Below are positions 1 to 10,005 of a DNA stretch of 64,000 nt, in pieces. Position 1 is the stretch's first letter. The number at the start of each line of letters is the position of its first letter. The translations under genes and the position numbers were made by a program. This stretch comes from Burkholderiales bacterium (lineage in GTDB: Bacteria; Pseudomonadota; Gammaproteobacteria; Burkholderiales; Burkholderiaceae_C): contig JAKFVA010000026.1 of assembly GCA_021732385.1 (NCBI GenBank), positions 1 to 64,000 on the forward strand, in the 5' to 3' direction. The notes under the pieces were generated by a model that ran no database searches, had not been told where the DNA came from, and was given only the letters and a program-made list of their open reading frames with translations.

Positions 1-590
1 TTGACTACATTGAGGGTTTTTACAATCGAGTCCGCAGGCACAGTCATCTTGACCAAATGAGTCCGCTTGCGTTCGAGCAACTTCAAACCGGAAGTTGATT
101 TATGTCTACGAAAACGGGTGAAGTCCACAGTGAGGGTCCCGAGTCGCTTCAGTTCTTCTAGCTTGCTGGGAAAGTTGTTTCTCCCAGACGTTTGACCTGA
201 AACCCAGACGTCTAATACGGAGCGAATTCCCATTAGGGCCATAGCATACATTCCACCGTCAAGCGCAGCGTAGACCTCCTGTAAGAGAATCCGTTGATTC
301 TGTTCAATCTGGCTTAGCCACTGTGGAGAACGGCGACATTCAGGAGGAGGGAACAGACTTGCGGGACTGCAGTCGTTCTCGGAGTTCCACATTACAACCT
401 GCAGTCGACCTTGCCCACACACTTGGCATTGCAAAAGCGTGTATGTCTCTGCGAAGTAAATCTTTGTTTGAAAAGTTTCATCAAAGGCAAGGTCGGTCTT
501 CTTGCACTCGCCGCGCTGTACGTGATAAGTCTCTGCGTGACAGCGATTGCAGTGCAAGGAGACGGTGGAAGACGTATCGATGGTGTTCAT
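1..590 (-). CDS. Partial cassette-like gene, zinc-ribbon protein resembling DUF4145
   Basis: An open frame runs from an ATG at 590 to the left edge with no stop (196 complete codons), so the C-terminus is missing. I do not recognise a precise function. The N-terminus has two CxxC pairs (CNRC near residue 14 and CQVCG near residue 55), a likely zinc ribbon. Residues ~105-150 read LQEVYAAL..GMYAMALMGIRSVLD followed by KLEELKRLGTL, which resembles the helical core of DUF4145 proteins. The ATG lies 4 bases past the attC core site at 594-600, the usual placement of a gene in an integron cassette. Base composition is AT-richer than the downstream genes. The DUF4145 match is from memory of the family pattern and is moderate. 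Confidence 0.6.
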   Translation of the reverse strand, partial: MNTIDTSSTVSLHCNRCHAETYHVQRGECKKTDLAFDETFQTKIYFAETYTLLQCQVCGQGRLQVVMWNSENDCSPASLFPPPECRRSPQWLSQIEQNQRILLQEVYAALDGGMYAMALMGIRSVLDVWVSGQTSGRNNFPSKLEELKRLGTLTVDFTRFRRHKSTSGLKLLERKRTHLVKMTVPADSIVKTLNVV

Positions 591-593
591 GAG

Positions 594-651
594 GCTCAAC
601 GTGAAAGCTGCAGCGGGCGGCAAAGCCGTCCGCTGCAGCGACATATTAGGC
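594..651 (-). other. attC recombination site (integron cassette)
   Basis: Read on the minus strand, the site ends with GTTGAGC (600-594), a perfect match to the integron core-site consensus GTTRRRY. It starts with GCCTAAT (651-645), one base off the RYYYAAC partner. Between them is a 15-bp stem (607-621 with 625-639) with a 3-nt loop and one G-T position, flanked by 6-nt and 5-nt spacers. Total length is 58 bp. It sits between the stop of one minus-strand gene (680) and the start of the next (590), where a cassette attC should be. The asymmetrical spacers and short gene-to-site distances fit attC rather than a terminator, and no T-run follows. Confidence 0.72.
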
Positions 652-679
652 CACGCCTGAATAGCTTCCGGACGGCTGT

Positions 680-1222
680 CTACTCTTTTGCCGGAGGTTT
701 TTCGTCAGGTGCTAAATTCCCAAGGTTACGAATGCTTGGAGCGACCTTTTTCAGCTCCTGAAGCAGCTTCGACTCGTCCACACGCCATACTGTCCCGTCG
801 CTAAGGCGAACACGCCGCACATAGGCGATACCGGTAAATACATCCTCATCGCGAAAACTGATTGAACCGTCGGAGCTGCTCTGACCGGGTTGTAGAGGCG
901 ACCAGTTTACGCTGTTGGTGCCTTGTACGATAAAACGACTGCCGATTAGCCGCTCATCAAAGGCATCGTACTTCAGCATCACAATTTCAAGTGCAATGAT
1001 TGGCTGCTGCGATGTACTCTTCCATGAATAGTGAGCCATGAAACGCGTTTCGGTCGACAGACCGCGCCCTCTATCTCGGTCTGCATTCGCAAACGAGAAG
1101 TTTGTAATTTCTACATGAGGTGAAAGGTTAACCGTGTACGCCTTGCGGTCCTCATAATTCTGTGCTGCTCCGGCTACACTAACGAACGTCGCGATAACGG
1201 CGGCTAAAAATATCTTTTTCAT
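680..1222 (-). CDS. Secreted hypothetical protein in an integron-type cassette
   Basis: A 180-residue protein of unknown function. The chosen start is the second of two adjacent ATGs (1222), because GGAG at 1228-1231 is then 5 nt away; a start further upstream would run through the attC-like sequence. Residues 1-19 (MKKIFLAAVIATFVSVAGA) form a Sec signal peptide with cleavage likely before AQNYED. The mature part is predicted soluble and beta-rich, with a proline/lysine tail, and I see no catalytic motif. It ends 28 bases before the attC at 594-651, so gene plus attC form one cassette. AT content is higher than in the housekeeping genes nearby. Confidence 0.7.
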   Translation of the reverse strand: MKKIFLAAVIATFVSVAGAAQNYEDRKAYTVNLSPHVEITNFSFANADRDRGRGLSTETRFMAHYSWKSTSQQPIIALEIVMLKYDAFDERLIGSRFIVQGTNSVNWSPLQPGQSSSDGSISFRDEDVFTGIAYVRRVRLSDGTVWRVDESKLLQELKKVAPSIRNLGNLAPDEKPPAKE

Positions 1223-1273
1223 CATTTCTCCGTAAATGTATTTCGGTTTTAAGTTAGCGAAACTAGCTGTGGA

Positions 1274-1317
1274 GCCCAACGTAATGTAGACCGCAACTTT
1301 TTGCGGCATAAACTAGC
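1274..1317 (-). other. Degenerate attC-like or attI-like core site
   Basis: On the minus strand GTTGGGC (1280-1274) matches the integron core GTTRRRY exactly, and a short stem (CCGCAA 1291-1296 with TTGCGG 1301-1306) lies beside it. The opposite arm (around 1311-1317) does not match a core site well. The site lies 52 bases upstream of the cassette gene start, as a cassette boundary should. It could be a worn attC or half of an attI. The rest of the gap to the tgt stop (1318-1492) holds no integrase gene, no recognisable ORF and no clear terminator. Confidence 0.4.
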
Positions 1318-1492
1318 AAATCGGGAGCCAAAAATCACTGCTGACTTATGGCAACAGTGCGCAGGCCGCTCCCATAAAGCCAGCGACAAACCCCGCAACC
1401 CGGCATCGGCTTGGTTCGTGCGCATATATTGACCTGCGGACTTCCTAGCCACAACTCTACGCGATGCGGACTCGTCGCGGTCAGCTTGTCTG

Positions 1493-2807
<1,315 letters not shown>

Positions 2808-2829
2808 TGGCAAGCAAAAGGGGGGTTTT

Positions 2830-3066
2830 ATGCAAGCCGTTATGCAAACAGAGTCCATAGTTTCCAGCAAAGGGCAGGTCACCTTGCCTGCCGCCATGCG
2901 CGCCAAACTGGGCATCAAACCTGGCTCGCACATTCAGTTTGAGCTGCGTGAAAATGAATTGGTGATTAAACCCGAGCTGCCCATGAGCGCCTACCGGGGC
3001 CTATTGAAGGGCTACGACTTGGGCGATATTGAGCCCGAGAAAGAACCCGATCGGGAGTTTGAATGA
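2830..3066 (+). CDS. vapB: AbrB-family antitoxin (VapB/MazE type)
   Basis: A 78-residue DNA-binding antitoxin. The swapped-hairpin AbrB motif is clear at residues ~9-45: VSSKGQVTLPAAMRAKLGIKPG followed by a beta strand with IKPE. The C-terminal acidic tail ([11 protein letters not shown]) is the part that usually wraps the toxin active site. The start at 2830 is preceded by a purine-rich AAAAGGGGG tract; an ATG twelve bases on is an alternative. Its last four bases overlap the toxin start (ATGA), the standard arrangement of a toxin-antitoxin operon. Confidence 0.88.
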   Translation: MQAVMQTESIVSSKGQVTLPAAMRAKLGIKPGSHIQFELRENELVIKPELPMSAYRGLLKGYDLGDIEPEKEPDREFE

Positions 3067-3470
3067 ATCTGGTGGATTCATCGGGCTGGATTGAATACCT
3101 GACGGACAGCCCGCGCGCCGATTTGTTTGAACTGCCGATCATTGAGCGCAGTTTGTTGCTGGTGCCCACCATCGCCCTGTTTGAAGTACACAAAATCCTG
3201 AGCCGCAACCTGCCCGCTGATTTGGTGGATAAGGCGCTCAATGTGATGCGCCTGGGCAAGGTCCTGGACTTCACCGATGCCCGCGCAATAGCCGCCGCCA
3301 AAATTTCGCGTCAACACAAGCTGGCCCTGGCGGATGCCGCCATGTACAGCATGGCGCTCGAATATAACGCCACGTTTTGGACACAAGACGCGGATTACGG
3401 TGGCTTGCCCGGCGTGCGCTATTTCGCCAAGCCCGCACCGCCACCCGTAGCCGCATCCAAAGCCGGTTGA
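3063..3470 (+). CDS. vapC: PIN-domain ribonuclease toxin (VapC type)
   Basis: A 135-residue PIN-domain endoribonuclease, expected to cleave RNA when not bound by the antitoxin just upstream. The acidic metal-binding residues are in place: D5 (VDSSGW), E41 (FEVHK), D91 (LADAAMY) and D109/D111 (TQDADY). The C-terminal ~17 codons ([13 protein letters not shown]) lie past the PIN fold and overlap the 3' end of queA on the other strand by 52 bp. That tail is probably read-through into a neighbour rather than function. The cellular RNA target cannot be read from the sequence. Confidence 0.9.
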   Translation: MNLVDSSGWIEYLTDSPRADLFELPIIERSLLLVPTIALFEVHKILSRNLPADLVDKALNVMRLGKVLDFTDARAIAAAKISRQHKLALADAAMYSMALEYNATFWTQDADYGGLPGVRYFAKPAPPPVAASKAG

Positions 3471-4537
3471 GATGGCCGTGCAGCCGCAGGCTGGCGCGCC
3501 AGCAGCATCGCATCCCCGTAGCTAAAAAAGCGGTAGCGCTGCGCAATGGCGTGGCGGTACAGCGTCATGATGTGCGCATGCCCGGCAAAGGCGCTGACCA
3601 GCATCATCAAGCTGCTTTTGGGCAAATGAAAGTTGGTCACCAGCAAATCCACCACGCGAAATTCAAAACCGGGGCGGATGAAGATGGCGGTGTCGCCTTC
3701 TGCCAAACCCGTCAACGCGTGGCTCTCCAGCGTGCGCACGGTGGTTGTGCCCACCGCCACCACACGGCCACCGCGCGCCTTGCAATCGGCAATGGCCCGC
3801 AAGGTGGCGGCGGGAATCTGGTAGCGCTCAAAGTGCATTTGGTGGTCTTCAATTCGCTCCACCTTTACCGGCTGAAAAGTGCCTGCGCCCACATGCAGCG
3901 TAACGCTGGCGGTGCCCACGCCGCGTTCTTGCAGGGCGGCCAAAACACCGGCATCAAAGTGCAGCGCCGCCGTGGGTGCCGCCACGGCACCCGGGTGTTT
4001 GGCAAACACGGTCTGGTAGCGCGACTCGTCTTCAGCCGCATCGGCATGCGCAATATAGGGCGGCAGCGGCACATGGCCGTGCTGCGCCATGAGCGCATGT
4101 GCATCGCCCGACAAGCGCAAGTGAAACAGCGAGGCCTGCGCGGCGCTGGGCGTGGCCTCATGCAGCGCGGGCCAACGGCCCAGCAGCGTGGCGGTGAAGC
4201 CGCCCGCCATGTGCAGCACACTGCCCACCGGCGGTTTTTTGCTGACTTTCATGTGCGCGGCCACGCTGCCGTCAGCCAGCACCCGCTCAATCAGCAATTC
4301 CAGCTTGCCGCCGCTGGCTTTGCTGCCAAACAGCCGCGCCTTCACCACCTGGGTGTCGTTGAACACCAGCAAATCGCCCGCCTCCAAAAGGGCGGGCAAG
4401 TTGCTGAAAACGCGGTCTGCCAGCGCAGGGCTGCGCCCGTCTAGCAGGCGCGAGCTACTGCGCTCGGGTGCCGGGTGCTGGGCAATCAGGGCGGTTGGCA
4501 GGGTGTAGTCGAAATCACTGAGGCAATAAGCGCGCAT
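3419..4537 (-). CDS. queA: S-adenosylmethionine:tRNA ribosyltransferase-isomerase
   Basis: Transfers and isomerises the ribosyl moiety of SAM onto preQ1-modified tRNA to give epoxyqueuosine. The protein starts [22 protein letters not shown], the standard QueA N-terminus; an ATG three codons upstream (4546) is also possible and neither has a strong ribosome site. Other family blocks are [36 protein letters not shown] and [18 protein letters not shown]. The last ~17 codons overlap the toxin gene on the opposite strand and read as an Ala/Pro/Gly-rich tail beyond the family core. The gene is divergent from recG, with start codons only about 40 bp apart. Confidence 0.95.
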   Translation of the reverse strand: MRAYCLSDFDYTLPTALIAQHPAPERSSSRLLDGRSPALADRVFSNLPALLEAGDLLVFNDTQVVKARLFGSKASGGKLELLIERVLADGSVAAHMKVSKKPPVGSVLHMAGGFTATLLGRWPALHEATPSAAQASLFHLRLSGDAHALMAQHGHVPLPPYIAHADAAEDESRYQTVFAKHPGAVAAPTAALHFDAGVLAALQERGVGTASVTLHVGAGTFQPVKVERIEDHQMHFERYQIPAATLRAIADCKARGGRVVAVGTTTVRTLESHALTGLAEGDTAIFIRPGFEFRVVDLLVTNFHLPKSSLMMLVSAFAGHAHIMTLYRHAIAQRYRFFSYGDAMLLARQPAAARPSQPALDAATGGGAGLAK

Positions 4538-4576
4538 GGGGGGCAATAAAGGTCGGTCGCAAGGCAGAATTGTCCT

Positions 4577-6826
4577 ATGCCGTCAATTCCTGCTCCTGCC
4601 AAGCCAATTGCACTTGTTGCACCTGCTGCACCTGCACCAACGGCGTTGCAAAAAGCATTGCACAAGCTGGGGCTCAAGCGCGATATTGACCTGGCCCTGC
4701 ACCTGCCGCTGCGCTACGAAGATGAAACCCGCATCACACGCCTGGCCGATGTGCGCCCTGGCGCAGGCGCTGCCGACAGCGTGCAGATTGAAGCCGTGGT
4801 CACCGATTGCCAGGTGATGTACCGCCCGCGCCGCCAACTGGTGGTGACGGTCGATGATGGTAGCGACGTTTGCGTATTGCGGTTTTTCAACTTCTACCCC
4901 TCGCAACAAAAAGCGCTGGCGGCCGGCCAGCGCATCCGCGCACGGGGTGAGCTCAAAGGCGGTTTTGCCGGCTGGCAAATGCTGCATCCCACCTGCCGCT
5001 CGGCCAGTGGCGCGCTGCCGCAAGCCCTGACACCGGTGTATTCCACAGTGGCCGGGCTGGCCCAGCCCACGCTGCGCCGCGTGGTGCTGGGTGCGCTGGA
5101 GCGGGTGGACTTGGCAGACACCTTGCCCGCCCTGGCGCTGGCTGAAAATTTGCCAGCGCCTTTGTGGCGTTTGCAGGAAGCGCTGTGGTTTTTGCATCAC
5201 CCTAAACCCGATACCGCGCTGGACGAACTGCAAGACCGCAGCCACCCGGCCTGGCAGCGCCTGAAAGCCGAGGAATTGCTGGCTCAGCAACTGTCGCAAT
5301 TGCAAGCCCGGCGCGCGCGCAATGCATTGCGTGCGCCCATGCTGGCAGCGCCTGCCGGGAAAGCAGGCTTGAAATCACAGGCGCAAGCGCATCAGCAAGT
5401 GCCCCAGCCAGCGCCGCTGCACGAGCGCCTGCTGGCCGCCTTGCCGTTTCAGCTCACCGCCGCGCAGCGCCGGGTGTGCGCCGAGATAGCCCATGACCTG
5501 GCGCGCCAGCAGCCCATGCACCGCTTGTTGCAAGGCGACGTGGGCTCTGGCAAAACCGTGGTGGCGGCGCTGGCGGCGGCACTGTGCATTCAGGCCGGCT
5601 ACCAATGCGCGCTGATGGCACCCACTGAAATTTTGGCCCAGCAGCATTTTGGAAAATTGGTCGATTGGCTGGCGCCGCTGGGCGTACAAGTGGCCTGGCT
5701 GACTGGCAGCCAAAAAACCAAGCAGCGCCGCGAGATGCTGGCGCTGGTGGAGAGTGGCGAGGCGGGGTTGGTGATCGGCACCCACGCGGTGATTCAAGAC
5801 AAAGTGCAGTTCAGCAATCTTGCGCTGGCCATTATTGACGAGCAGCACCGCTTTGGCGTGGCGCAGAGGTTGGCTTTGCGAGGCAAGGCGTCGCTGAGGC
5901 ACTCGCGTCACGAAGGGGAACCCTCCCCCGGTCGGGGGAGGGCCGGGGAGGGGGTGAGCACGGAAAAACAGGGTGAGGCCGACGCGCAGCGCGAGCCTCA
6001 CCTCCTGATGATGACCGCCACGCCGATTCCGCGCACGCTGGCCATGAGCTATTACGCCGACCTGGATGTGTCCACCATCGACGAGCTGCCGCCGGGCCGC
6101 ACGCCGGTGGTCACCAAGCTGGTGAGCGATGCGCGGCGTGGCGAGGTGATTGAGCGCATTCGCACGCAAGTGGCGCAGGGGCGTCAGGTGTACTGGGTTT
6201 GTCCGCTGATTGAAGAGAGCGAGGCGCTGGACTTGACCAATGCCACGCAAACTCATGCGCAATTGTCGGCAGAGCTGGCAGGCGTCAGCATTGGCCTGCT
6301 GCATTCGCGCATGCCTACGGCAGAAAAAAAGGCGGTGATGGCGCTTTTTACCAGCGGCGCGATGGCGGTGCTGGTCAGCACCACGGTCATTGAGGTGGGC
6401 GTTGACGTACCCAAGGCCAGCCTGATGGTAATTGAGCATGCCGAGCGCTTTGGCCTATCGCAATTGCACCAGTTGCGCGGGCGGGTCGGGCGCGGCGCGG
6501 CGGCGTCGGCCTGCGTGCTGCTGTATTCCACCGGGGACGCCAGCCGCCTGGGCGACACAGCCCGCGCCCGCCTGAAAACCATGGTGGAAACCACTGACGG
6601 CTTTGAAGTGGCCCGGCGCGATTTGCAAATTCGTGGCCCAGGTGAATTTTTAGGCGCTCGCCAGTCGGGCGACGCGCTGCTGCGCTTTGCTGATTTGCAA
6701 ACCGATAGCGCATGGCTTGAATGGGCGCGTGCCCTGGCCCCGCAAATGCTGGACGCCGAGCCCGTCATGGCGCAAAAACACCTGGATCGCTGGCTGGGCA
6801 CCAAGGCGGCCTATTTGAAAGCTTGA
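4577..6826 (+). CDS. recG: ATP-dependent DNA helicase RecG
   Basis: Remodels stalled replication forks and Holliday junctions. In order: an N-terminal wedge/OB domain (~1-200), helicase domain 1 with Walker A ([11 protein letters not shown]), the DEQH box ([14 protein letters not shown]) and motif III ([11 protein letters not shown]), helicase domain 2 (motif [12 protein letters not shown]), and a C-terminal RecG wedge segment. The 749-residue length is above the ~690 of E. coli. Much of the excess is an insert of about 30 residues between the DEQH block and motif III, encoded by a GC-rich palindrome (5921-5955). The frame stays open through it. oxyR follows 180 bp downstream. Confidence 0.96.
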   Translation: MPSIPAPAKPIALVAPAAPAPTALQKALHKLGLKRDIDLALHLPLRYEDETRITRLADVRPGAGAADSVQIEAVVTDCQVMYRPRRQLVVTVDDGSDVCVLRFFNFYPSQQKALAAGQRIRARGELKGGFAGWQMLHPTCRSASGALPQALTPVYSTVAGLAQPTLRRVVLGALERVDLADTLPALALAENLPAPLWRLQEALWFLHHPKPDTALDELQDRSHPAWQRLKAEELLAQQLSQLQARRARNALRAPMLAAPAGKAGLKSQAQAHQQVPQPAPLHERLLAALPFQLTAAQRRVCAEIAHDLARQQPMHRLLQGDVGSGKTVVAALAAALCIQAGYQCALMAPTEILAQQHFGKLVDWLAPLGVQVAWLTGSQKTKQRREMLALVESGEAGLVIGTHAVIQDKVQFSNLALAIIDEQHRFGVAQRLALRGKASLRHSRHEGEPSPGRGRAGEGVSTEKQGEADAQREPHLLMMTATPIPRTLAMSYYADLDVSTIDELPPGRTPVVTKLVSDARRGEVIERIRTQVAQGRQVYWVCPLIEESEALDLTNATQTHAQLSAELAGVSIGLLHSRMPTAEKKAVMALFTSGAMAVLVSTTVIEVGVDVPKASLMVIEHAERFGLSQLHQLRGRVGRGAAASACVLLYSTGDASRLGDTARARLKTMVETTDGFEVARRDLQIRGPGEFLGARQSGDALLRFADLQTDSAWLEWARALAPQMLDAEPVMAQKHLDRWLGTKAAYLKA
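5921..5955 (+). repeat. REP-like palindrome inserted in recG
   Basis: A perfect 10-bp inverted repeat (5921-5930 with 5933-5942) with a 2-nt loop, followed by CCGGGGAGGGGG, which partly repeats the right arm. C-rich/G-rich elements of this shape are dispersed repeats in many Burkholderiales genomes. Here it is translated as [12 protein letters not shown] inside RecG helicase domain 1 and keeps the frame. Confidence 0.65.
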
Positions 6827-6868
6827 ACAGTGCCAGCACTGCCTGAATGCCGTTTTTTGGATTCCCAG

Positions 6869-6951
6869 GCCATTTTTTGAGCATCAAATAGGGCTAAGAC
6901 GCAATATTGACGAGCGGGTAACGCTATCATTTTTTACTATACTTTTTATAG
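6869..6951 (-). repeat. Dispersed intergenic repeat, copy 1
   Basis: Read on the minus strand, this contains CTATA..A.TATAGTAAAAA, then TGATAGCG.TACCCGC, and ends in AAAAAATGGCC. The same ordered blocks recur at 30905-30990 (plus), 61482-61565 (plus) and 61646-61727 (minus). All four are intergenic. This copy fills most of the recG-oxyR gap, so it may hold part of the oxyR promoter region. No coding capacity is seen. Confidence 0.6.
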
Positions 6952-7005
6952 TGTCTGGTTTGCCGGCTTGCTTTGGGGTGGCTGGACTGACGGCACAATC
7001 CCGGC

Positions 7006-7959
7006 ATGACCTTGACCGAGCTGAAATACATTGTGGCTGTTGCCAGGGAAAAACACTTTGGCAAGGCGGCTGATGCCTGCCATGTGTCGCAGCCCACTCT
7101 GAGTGTGGCAATCAAGAAACTCGAAGAAGAGCTGGATTGCAAGCTGTTTGAGCGCAGCGCCACCGAGGTGGCCGTGACGCCGCTGGGCGACGAAATCGTG
7201 CGGCAAGCGCAAAGCGTACTGGAGCAGGCCGCCCAAATACGCGAGATTGCCAAGCGCGGCAAAGACCCGCTGGCCGGGCCGCTGCGGCTGGGCGTGATCT
7301 ACACCATTGCGCCGTATTTGTTGCCCGATCTGGTGCGCCAGGTGATTGCCCGCTCGCCGCAAATGCCGCTGGTGCTGCAAGAAAACTTCACCGTCAAACT
7401 GCTCGACATGCTGCGCACTGGCGAGATTGATTGTGCGATCTTGGCGGAGCCTTTCCCTGACACCGGGCTGGCTGTGGCACCTTTGTACGACGAACCCTTT
7501 ATGGTGGTGGTGCCGCACGGCCACGCGTTGGCGCAGCAGTCATCGGTCAGTGCCGAAACCATCAAAAAAGAGACTTTGCTGCTGCTGGGCAACGGCCATT
7601 GCTTTCGCGACCACGTGCTCGAGGTCTGCCCCGAATTTGCGCGGTTTTCGTCTGACGCCGAGGGCATACGCAAGAGCTTTGAAGGCTCGTCGCTGGAGAC
7701 CATTCAGCACATGGTGGCCGCTGGCATGGGCATTACGCTGGTGCCGCGCCTGGCGGTGCCAGCACAGGCACTTGCTGCCGGTGCCAAGCGCAGAAAAAAT
7801 GACGCGGAACTGGTGTATTACCTGCCATTTGACGGCGATGCGCCGACGCGCCGTGTCGTACTGGTCTGGCGGCGCAGCTTCACGCGCTACGAGGCCATTG
7901 CTGCTTTGCGAAACGCCATCTATGCCTGCGAGTTGCCAGGCGTGAAGCGCCTGTCTTGA
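7006..7959 (+). CDS. oxyR: Hydrogen peroxide sensing transcription regulator OxyR
   Basis: A LysR-family activator of peroxide defence. An N-terminal winged helix (residues 1-60, LTELKYIVAVAREKHFGKAADACHVSQPTLS) is followed by the effector domain. The two redox cysteines are at residues 199 and 208 (GHCFRDHVLEVC), the same numbers and spacing as the disulfide-switch pair of E. coli OxyR, so this is a true OxyR rather than a generic LysR regulator. Length is 317 residues. It lies between recG and ubiA, all on the plus strand; no catalase or peroxiredoxin gene is present nearby, so its targets lie elsewhere. Confidence 0.93.
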   Translation: MTLTELKYIVAVAREKHFGKAADACHVSQPTLSVAIKKLEEELDCKLFERSATEVAVTPLGDEIVRQAQSVLEQAAQIREIAKRGKDPLAGPLRLGVIYTIAPYLLPDLVRQVIARSPQMPLVLQENFTVKLLDMLRTGEIDCAILAEPFPDTGLAVAPLYDEPFMVVVPHGHALAQQSSVSAETIKKETLLLLGNGHCFRDHVLEVCPEFARFSSDAEGIRKSFEGSSLETIQHMVAAGMGITLVPRLAVPAQALAAGAKRRKNDAELVYYLPFDGDAPTRRVVLVWRRSFTRYEAIAALRNAIYACELPGVKRLS

Positions 7960-7975
7960 AGGCTAGCCAGCAGCC

Positions 7976-8845
7976 GTGGCAATTTCCGTTTCAAATCGAT
8001 TGCGCCTGTATTTGCAGCTCATCCGCTGGGACCGACCGGCTGGCTGGCTGCTGCTGTTGTGGCCAACCTTGAGCGCGCTGTGGCTGGCTTCGCACGGCTG
8101 GCCGGGCTGGCATTTGCTGGCGGTATTTACGCTGGGTACTGTGTTGATGCGCAGCGCCGGCTGCTGTATCAACGACGTGGCCGACCGTGACTTTGACAGG
8201 CACGTGGCGCGCACCGCGCAGCGCCCGGTGACCACTGGCGCGGTATGCCCCAAAGAGGCCCTGGCGCTAGGCGCACTGCTGGCATTGCTGGCCTTTGGCT
8301 TGGTGCTGACCACCAATACCACGACCGTGATTTGGTCTGTGGCCGCGCTGGCCGCCACGCTGGTCTACCCCTACACCAAGCGCTTTTTTGCCATGCCGCA
8401 GGCGGTGCTGGGGGTGGCCTTTAGCTTTGGTATCCCGATGGCGTTTGCCGCCGTGCAATCGCGTGTGCCCAGCCTGGCTTGGTGGCTGGTGCTGGGCAAC
8501 CTGTTTTGGGTGCTGGCCTACGACACCGAATACGCCATGGCCGACCGTGAAGACGACTTGAAAATCGGTATTAAAACCTCGGCTATTACCCTGGGCCGCT
8601 TCGATGTGGCGGGCATCCTGTTGTTCTATGCGGGTTTTGCGTTAATTTGGCTTTTAGCGCTTGTCGAACACAGGGGAGACGCCATTTTTTATATGGCGTT
8701 TGCCCTGGTGGCTGCTCAAATTGCATGGCATTACTGCCTGATAAAAACCCGCAATCCGGCAGACTGCCTGCGCGCCTTTCGCCTCAACCACTGGCTGGGC
8801 TTTACTTGGTTTGCCAGCATCGTGCTGTTTTATGCGATGGCTTGA
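7976..8845 (+). CDS. ubiA: 4-hydroxybenzoate polyprenyltransferase
   Basis: Prenylates 4-hydroxybenzoate at the inner membrane, an early step of ubiquinone synthesis. Both aspartate-rich motifs that bind magnesium-diphosphate are present: NDVADRDFD (residues 66-74) and [12 protein letters not shown] (~182-193). About eight hydrophobic helices span the 289 residues. The start is a GTG at 7976, 17 bp after the oxyR stop; no ATG in frame precedes the conserved [17 protein letters not shown]. It ends 31 bp from the convergent proC. Confidence 0.95.
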   Translation: MAISVSNRLRLYLQLIRWDRPAGWLLLLWPTLSALWLASHGWPGWHLLAVFTLGTVLMRSAGCCINDVADRDFDRHVARTAQRPVTTGAVCPKEALALGALLALLAFGLVLTTNTTTVIWSVAALAATLVYPYTKRFFAMPQAVLGVAFSFGIPMAFAAVQSRVPSLAWWLVLGNLFWVLAYDTEYAMADREDDLKIGIKTSAITLGRFDVAGILLFYAGFALIWLLALVEHRGDAIFYMAFALVAAQIAWHYCLIKTRNPADCLRAFRLNHWLGFTWFASIVLFYAMA

Positions 8846-8876
8846 GCGCTCCAAACGGCATTGCCGCTGCGCCTAA

Positions 8877-9773
8877 TTAGCTGGCACCAAACTCATCGCC
8901 CAGGGCTTTGGCGCGTAGCCGGGCGGCGTGAATGGCGCGCATGAACAGGGTTCTCATCTGGTCTTGTTCCATGGAGGCAATGGCCGCGTGTGTGGTTCCG
9001 CCCTTGGAGGTGACGCGCTGGCGCAGGATTTCTGGCGGCTGGTCGGACTTGCGGGCCAGTTCGGCAGCGCCAGCAAAGGTGGCAATCGCCAGATGCTGGG
9101 CTTGCTCGCGCGGCAAGCCCATATCGGAGCCAGCCTGAATCATGGTTTCCAGAAAGTAAAACACGTAGGCCGGGCCCGAACCCGAGAGCGCGGTGACAGC
9201 GTCAAGCTGTACCTCGTCGCCCACCCACAAGTGCTCGCCGGTGCTGCTGATGACGCTTTCTACGCGGCGCCGATCCTCTACCGCCACATCAGAACGTGGA
9301 TATAGCGCGGTAATGCCCTTGCCCACCATGGCCGGCGTATTGGGCATGGCGCGCACCACTTGCTTGGTGCCCAACCAGCGCACGATGCTGTCGGTATGGA
9401 TGCCTGCGGCCACGCTCAGGTGCAGCGCGGACTTGGTGTAGTAGCGGGCCTGCAGCGCCGCCTCCTTGAAAACTTGCGGCTTGATGGCCCACACCAGCAA
9501 GGTGGAGGCGTCCAGCGCCGGGCCGCTGCTAGTGTGCGTGGTGACGCCAAATTGAGCGGTCAACCGGGCGCGTGCTTCCTCGTCGGGCTCCACCACGTCG
9601 ATTAGCCGTGGCGCCATGCCCTGCTTGATTAGCCCACTAATGATGGCGCTGGCCATGTTGCCCCCGCCAATGAAGCTGATGCGTTCGTTGTTGATGGGTG
9701 CGATACGTTCTTGGCCCGTGTTGCTGGGCTTGGGCGCGCGCGGACGCGCCGGGGTGGGGGATTGGGTTGCCAT
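8877..9773 (-). CDS. proC: Pyrroline-5-carboxylate reductase
   Basis: Last enzyme of proline synthesis, reducing 1-pyrroline-5-carboxylate with NAD(P)H. The Rossmann motif FIGGGNMASAIISGL begins near residue 33. The family signature near the C-terminus (DAVTALSGSGPAYVFYFLE) and the ending VTSKGGTTHAAI are present. At 298 residues it is about 30 longer than E. coli ProC because of a Pro/Ala-rich leader (MATQSPTPARPRAPKPS) before the fold. No other ATG lies closer to the conserved start, so either the leader is translated or a non-ATG codon is used. The gene is divergent from the ribosomal operon. Confidence 0.94.
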   Translation of the reverse strand: MATQSPTPARPRAPKPSNTGQERIAPINNERISFIGGGNMASAIISGLIKQGMAPRLIDVVEPDEEARARLTAQFGVTTHTSSGPALDASTLLVWAIKPQVFKEAALQARYYTKSALHLSVAAGIHTDSIVRWLGTKQVVRAMPNTPAMVGKGITALYPRSDVAVEDRRRVESVISSTGEHLWVGDEVQLDAVTALSGSGPAYVFYFLETMIQAGSDMGLPREQAQHLAIATFAGAAELARKSDQPPEILRQRVTSKGGTTHAAIASMEQDQMRTLFMRAIHAARLRAKALGDEFGAS

Positions 9774-9798
9774 AAGGGCTATCTTAAATCACGGGGGG

Positions 9799-9827
9799 TT
9801 GACGCGGGGCTTCCAATGCAGCATAAT
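9799..9827 (+). promoter_or_regulatory. Sigma-70 promoter of the spc ribosomal operon
   Basis: TTGACG at 9799-9804 and CATAAT at 9822-9827 are separated by exactly 17 bp, a strong housekeeping promoter pattern. It lies about 180 bp before rplN and faces it, with no other gene between. It implies that rplN heads a transcription unit of its own here, not fed from an S10 operon. Confidence 0.6.
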
Positions 9828-10005
9828 CAGAGGCTTCGCTTTCCAGCAATGGGTTTTATTCATGGCTGGCTTTGCGTATCTGCCCAGCGAAAAGCGGCTT
9901 AGCCAATACCTTAGGGATTTGGCTGGCAGCCTACGACGGGCCCAAGACTGACTGGGTTGTTTTCTGATTGCAGAAAGCCCCGGTGCAAGTTGGGAAAAAT
10001 TTGAA

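Noticed and set aside
594-651. attC hairpin read as a rho-independent terminator
   Set aside because: No T-run on either side and the flanking core boxes fit GTTRRRY and its partner; it also lies in the position of a cassette boundary.
323-761. Plus-strand small frames near the left end
   Set aside because: They are antisense to the two minus-strand cassette genes and span the attC stem; no ribosome site or family match.
4577-4640. Alanine/proline-rich start of recG as a frameshift sign
   Set aside because: RecG N-termini are variable; the conserved block [29 protein letters not shown] follows in frame.
5375-6439. Minus-strand frame overlapping recG
   Set aside because: Shadow of recG; a frame of 354 residues without known motifs and antisense to helicase motifs.
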